The notes under the pieces: generated by a model
The model's input: only the letters and a program-made list of their open reading frames with translations
Database searches by the model: none
What the model was told of the DNA's origin: nothing
Shown: in pieces, positions 7,310-8,376 of the stretch
How the letters are laid out: the number at the start of each line of letters is the position of its first letter
Position numbering within the stretch: position 1 is the first letter of the stretch
Assembly: GCA_017998495.1 (NCBI GenBank)
Contig: JAGOCY010000043.1
Coordinates: 1-8,376 of the forward strand
Direction of reading: 5' to 3'
DNA length: 8,376 bases
Origin: Corallincola sp.
GTDB taxonomy: Bacteria; Pseudomonadota; Gammaproteobacteria; Enterobacterales; Neiellaceae
Made by a program: the position numbers and the translations under genes

Positions 7310-7442
7310 AGATCTTTCATCCGCAGCCAATATGACTTTGATTAACATACAACGCACACCAAAGACTAAACTAAGGTGCGTTGGGTCGCCACTGCCGACG
7401 CAGCCTTGCGCCATCACCCTCAGCCGACCCGCCGGAGCCGTC
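7310..7442. promoter_or_regulatory. Divergent regulatory region between the RHH gene and dauA
   Basis: This 133-bp gap separates two divergently transcribed genes, so it should hold both promoters. Positions 7310-7375 are clearly richer in A and T than the coding flanks. I see only poor -35/-10 candidates: on the plus strand TTAACA at 7343-7348 with TAAACT about 19 bp later, and on the minus strand TTAGTC with GTTAAT 17 bp later. The dauA ribosome binding site GGAG is at 7434-7437, five bases before its ATG. Confidence 0.5.
7351..7382. repeat. Interrupted inverted repeat (AACGCAC ... GTGCGTT), possible operator or leader hairpin
   Basis: AACGCAC at 7351-7357 is the exact reverse complement of GTGCGTT at 7376-7382, separated by 18 A-rich bases. 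The arms can be extended by two C/G pairs if one bulged A is allowed on the left (ACC against GG). It lies midway between the RHH and dauA starts. Either a dimeric repressor binds the two half-sites or the repeat folds in the dauA leader RNA. Confidence 0.45.
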
Positions 7443-8376
7443 ATGCCTCGCAGCCATCTTCACACCTTGCGCCTGGCCAGTGCCCTGACCGACGCCTGCA
7501 TCCGCGAACCCTATACCCGCCACCGTCTGCTGCGCGATCTGCTTGCCGGCATCACCGTTGGTATCATCGCCATTCCGCTGGCCATGGCGCTGGCCATCGC
7601 CAGTGGCGTGCCGCCCCAGCACGGCCTTTACACCGCCTTGATCGCCGGTGCCGTGATCGCCCTGACCGGTGGCTCGCGCTTCAGCGTCTCTGGCCCCACC
7701 GCCGCCTTCGTCGTCATTCTGGCCCCCATCGCTCACCAGTTCGGGCTAGCCGGGCTGAGCGTCGCCACCCTGATCGCCGGGGTATTGCTGGTGCTGATGA
7801 GCATTGGCCGCTTCGGCCGGCTGATTGAGTACATTCCGGAATCTGTGACCCTCGGCTTTACCGCTGGCATCGCCATCGTCATCGCCACCCTGCAGCTCAA
7901 GGATCTGCTCGGTCTCAACATAGTGGCGATGCCAGAGCACTATCTGGCCAAGCTGATGGTGCTGGCCGATGCCCTGCCCTCCGCCCACTGGCCCAGCTTG
8001 CTGGTCGCCAGTCTGACCCTGGCGGTGCTGCTTGGCTGGCCACGGCTGAAGCTGCCAGTGCCCGGCCATCTGCCGGCGGTGATCGTGGGGGTGATCGCCA
8101 GTCTGGTGCTGGCTTCGCTCGGCCATGGGGTCGAGACCATCGGCAGCCGCTTCAGCTATCAGCTGGCCGACGGTACCATCGGCCAGGGCATTCCCCCCCT
8201 GCTGCCATCGCTGGTATGGCCCTGGCAGCAACCGGGGGCCGATGGCCAACCGCTGGTGTGGAGTCTGGCCACAGTGCAGGCGTTGCTGCCCGCCGCTTTT
8301 TCCATGGCCATGCTCGGCGCCATTGAATCGCTGCTCTGTGCCGTGGTGCTGGATGGCATGACCGGCCGCCGCCATC
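7443..8376 (+). CDS. dauA: SulP-family C4-dicarboxylate transporter DauA, N-terminal 311 codons (partial; continues beyond the window's right edge)
   Basis: An inner-membrane SulP (SLC26) transporter; the E. coli protein DauA (YchM) takes up succinate and other C4-dicarboxylates aerobically, especially at acidic pH. The reading frame stays open from the ATG to the window end. Visible features are a short cytosolic N-terminus, [20 protein letters not shown] at residues 31-50 (nearly identical to E. coli), the SulP signature [13 protein letters not shown] at 57-69, [20 protein letters not shown] at 74-93, [16 protein letters not shown] at 128-143, PGHLPA at 207-212, and [20 protein letters not shown] at 284-303. 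The C-terminal transmembrane helices and the STAS domain lie beyond the window, so completeness cannot be judged. GGAG five bases before the ATG supports the start. It is divergent from the RHH gene, which could regulate it. Confidence 0.93.
   Translation, partial: MPRSHLHTLRLASALTDACIREPYTRHRLLRDLLAGITVGIIAIPLAMALAIASGVPPQHGLYTALIAGAVIALTGGSRFSVSGPTAAFVVILAPIAHQFGLAGLSVATLIAGVLLVLMSIGRFGRLIEYIPESVTLGFTAGIAIVIATLQLKDLLGLNIVAMPEHYLAKLMVLADALPSAHWPSLLVASLTLAVLLGWPRLKLPVPGHLPAVIVGVIASLVLASLGHGVETIGSRFSYQLADGTIGQGIPPLLPSLVWPWQQPGADGQPLVWSLATVQALLPAAFSMAMLGAIESLLCAVVLDGMTGRRH

Noticed and set aside
7310..7444. Upstream extension of the RHH gene to the ATG at 7444 (112 codons)
   Set aside because: The extension lies in the AT-rich divergent region, overlaps the dauA start, lacks a ribosome binding site and would put 45 unrelated residues before the DNA-binding strand.
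7746..8375. Minus-strand 209-codon open frame opposite dauA
   Set aside because: Shadow of dauA: rich in His, Gln and Gly, with no recognisable domain, while the plus strand encodes a near match to E. coli DauA.

Overview
The window is GC-rich, densely packed chromosomal DNA, almost certainly from a gammaproteobacterium. The order aroC - prmB - (divergent) smrB and a DauA-type SulP transporter very close to E. coli DauA support this. An aeromonad-like genus (Aeromonas, Oceanimonas, Zobellella or similar) is my best guess, but that is inference. I see no insertion sequence, prophage, tRNA, rRNA, CRISPR array or sign of recent transfer. It reads as ordinary core genome with one less familiar four-gene stretch.

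Layout. (1) 1-1106, minus strand: prmB followed by the 5' end of aroC, a ribosomal-protein methyltransferase and the last enzyme of the shikimate pathway, in the enterobacterial order. (2) 1107-1158: a 52-bp divergent gap. (3) 1159-1692, plus strand: smrB, which cuts mRNA at collided ribosomes; it converges on the next gene with only 8 bp between stop codons. (4) 7309-1701, minus strand: four genes in one direction, namely a 67-residue ribbon-helix-helix protein, a small HAD-family protein overlapping it by 4 bp (TTGA), a six-helix membrane GGDEF diguanylate cyclase 87 bp further on, and a 1183-residue AsmA-like DUF748 envelope protein 51 bp after that. No convincing terminator separates them, so they may share a transcript. 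(5) 7310-7442: a relatively AT-rich divergent intergenic region with an interrupted inverted repeat. (6) 7443-8376, plus strand: the first 311 codons of dauA, cut by the window end.

How the genes fit together. prmB and smrB both act on the ribosome: PrmB methylates uL3 and SmrB handles collisions. The four-gene minus-strand run combines a putative DNA-binding protein, a HAD protein of unknown substrate, a c-di-GMP synthase with intact active and inhibitory sites, and an envelope protein of a clan linked to lipid transport. A functional link among them is only suggested by position. The points most worth a second look are the loss of the histidine in the SmrB HGxG motif, the glycine replacing the second aspartate in HAD motif I, and the coupled RHH-HAD pair with its TTG start. 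I found no clear evidence for a wholly new system.
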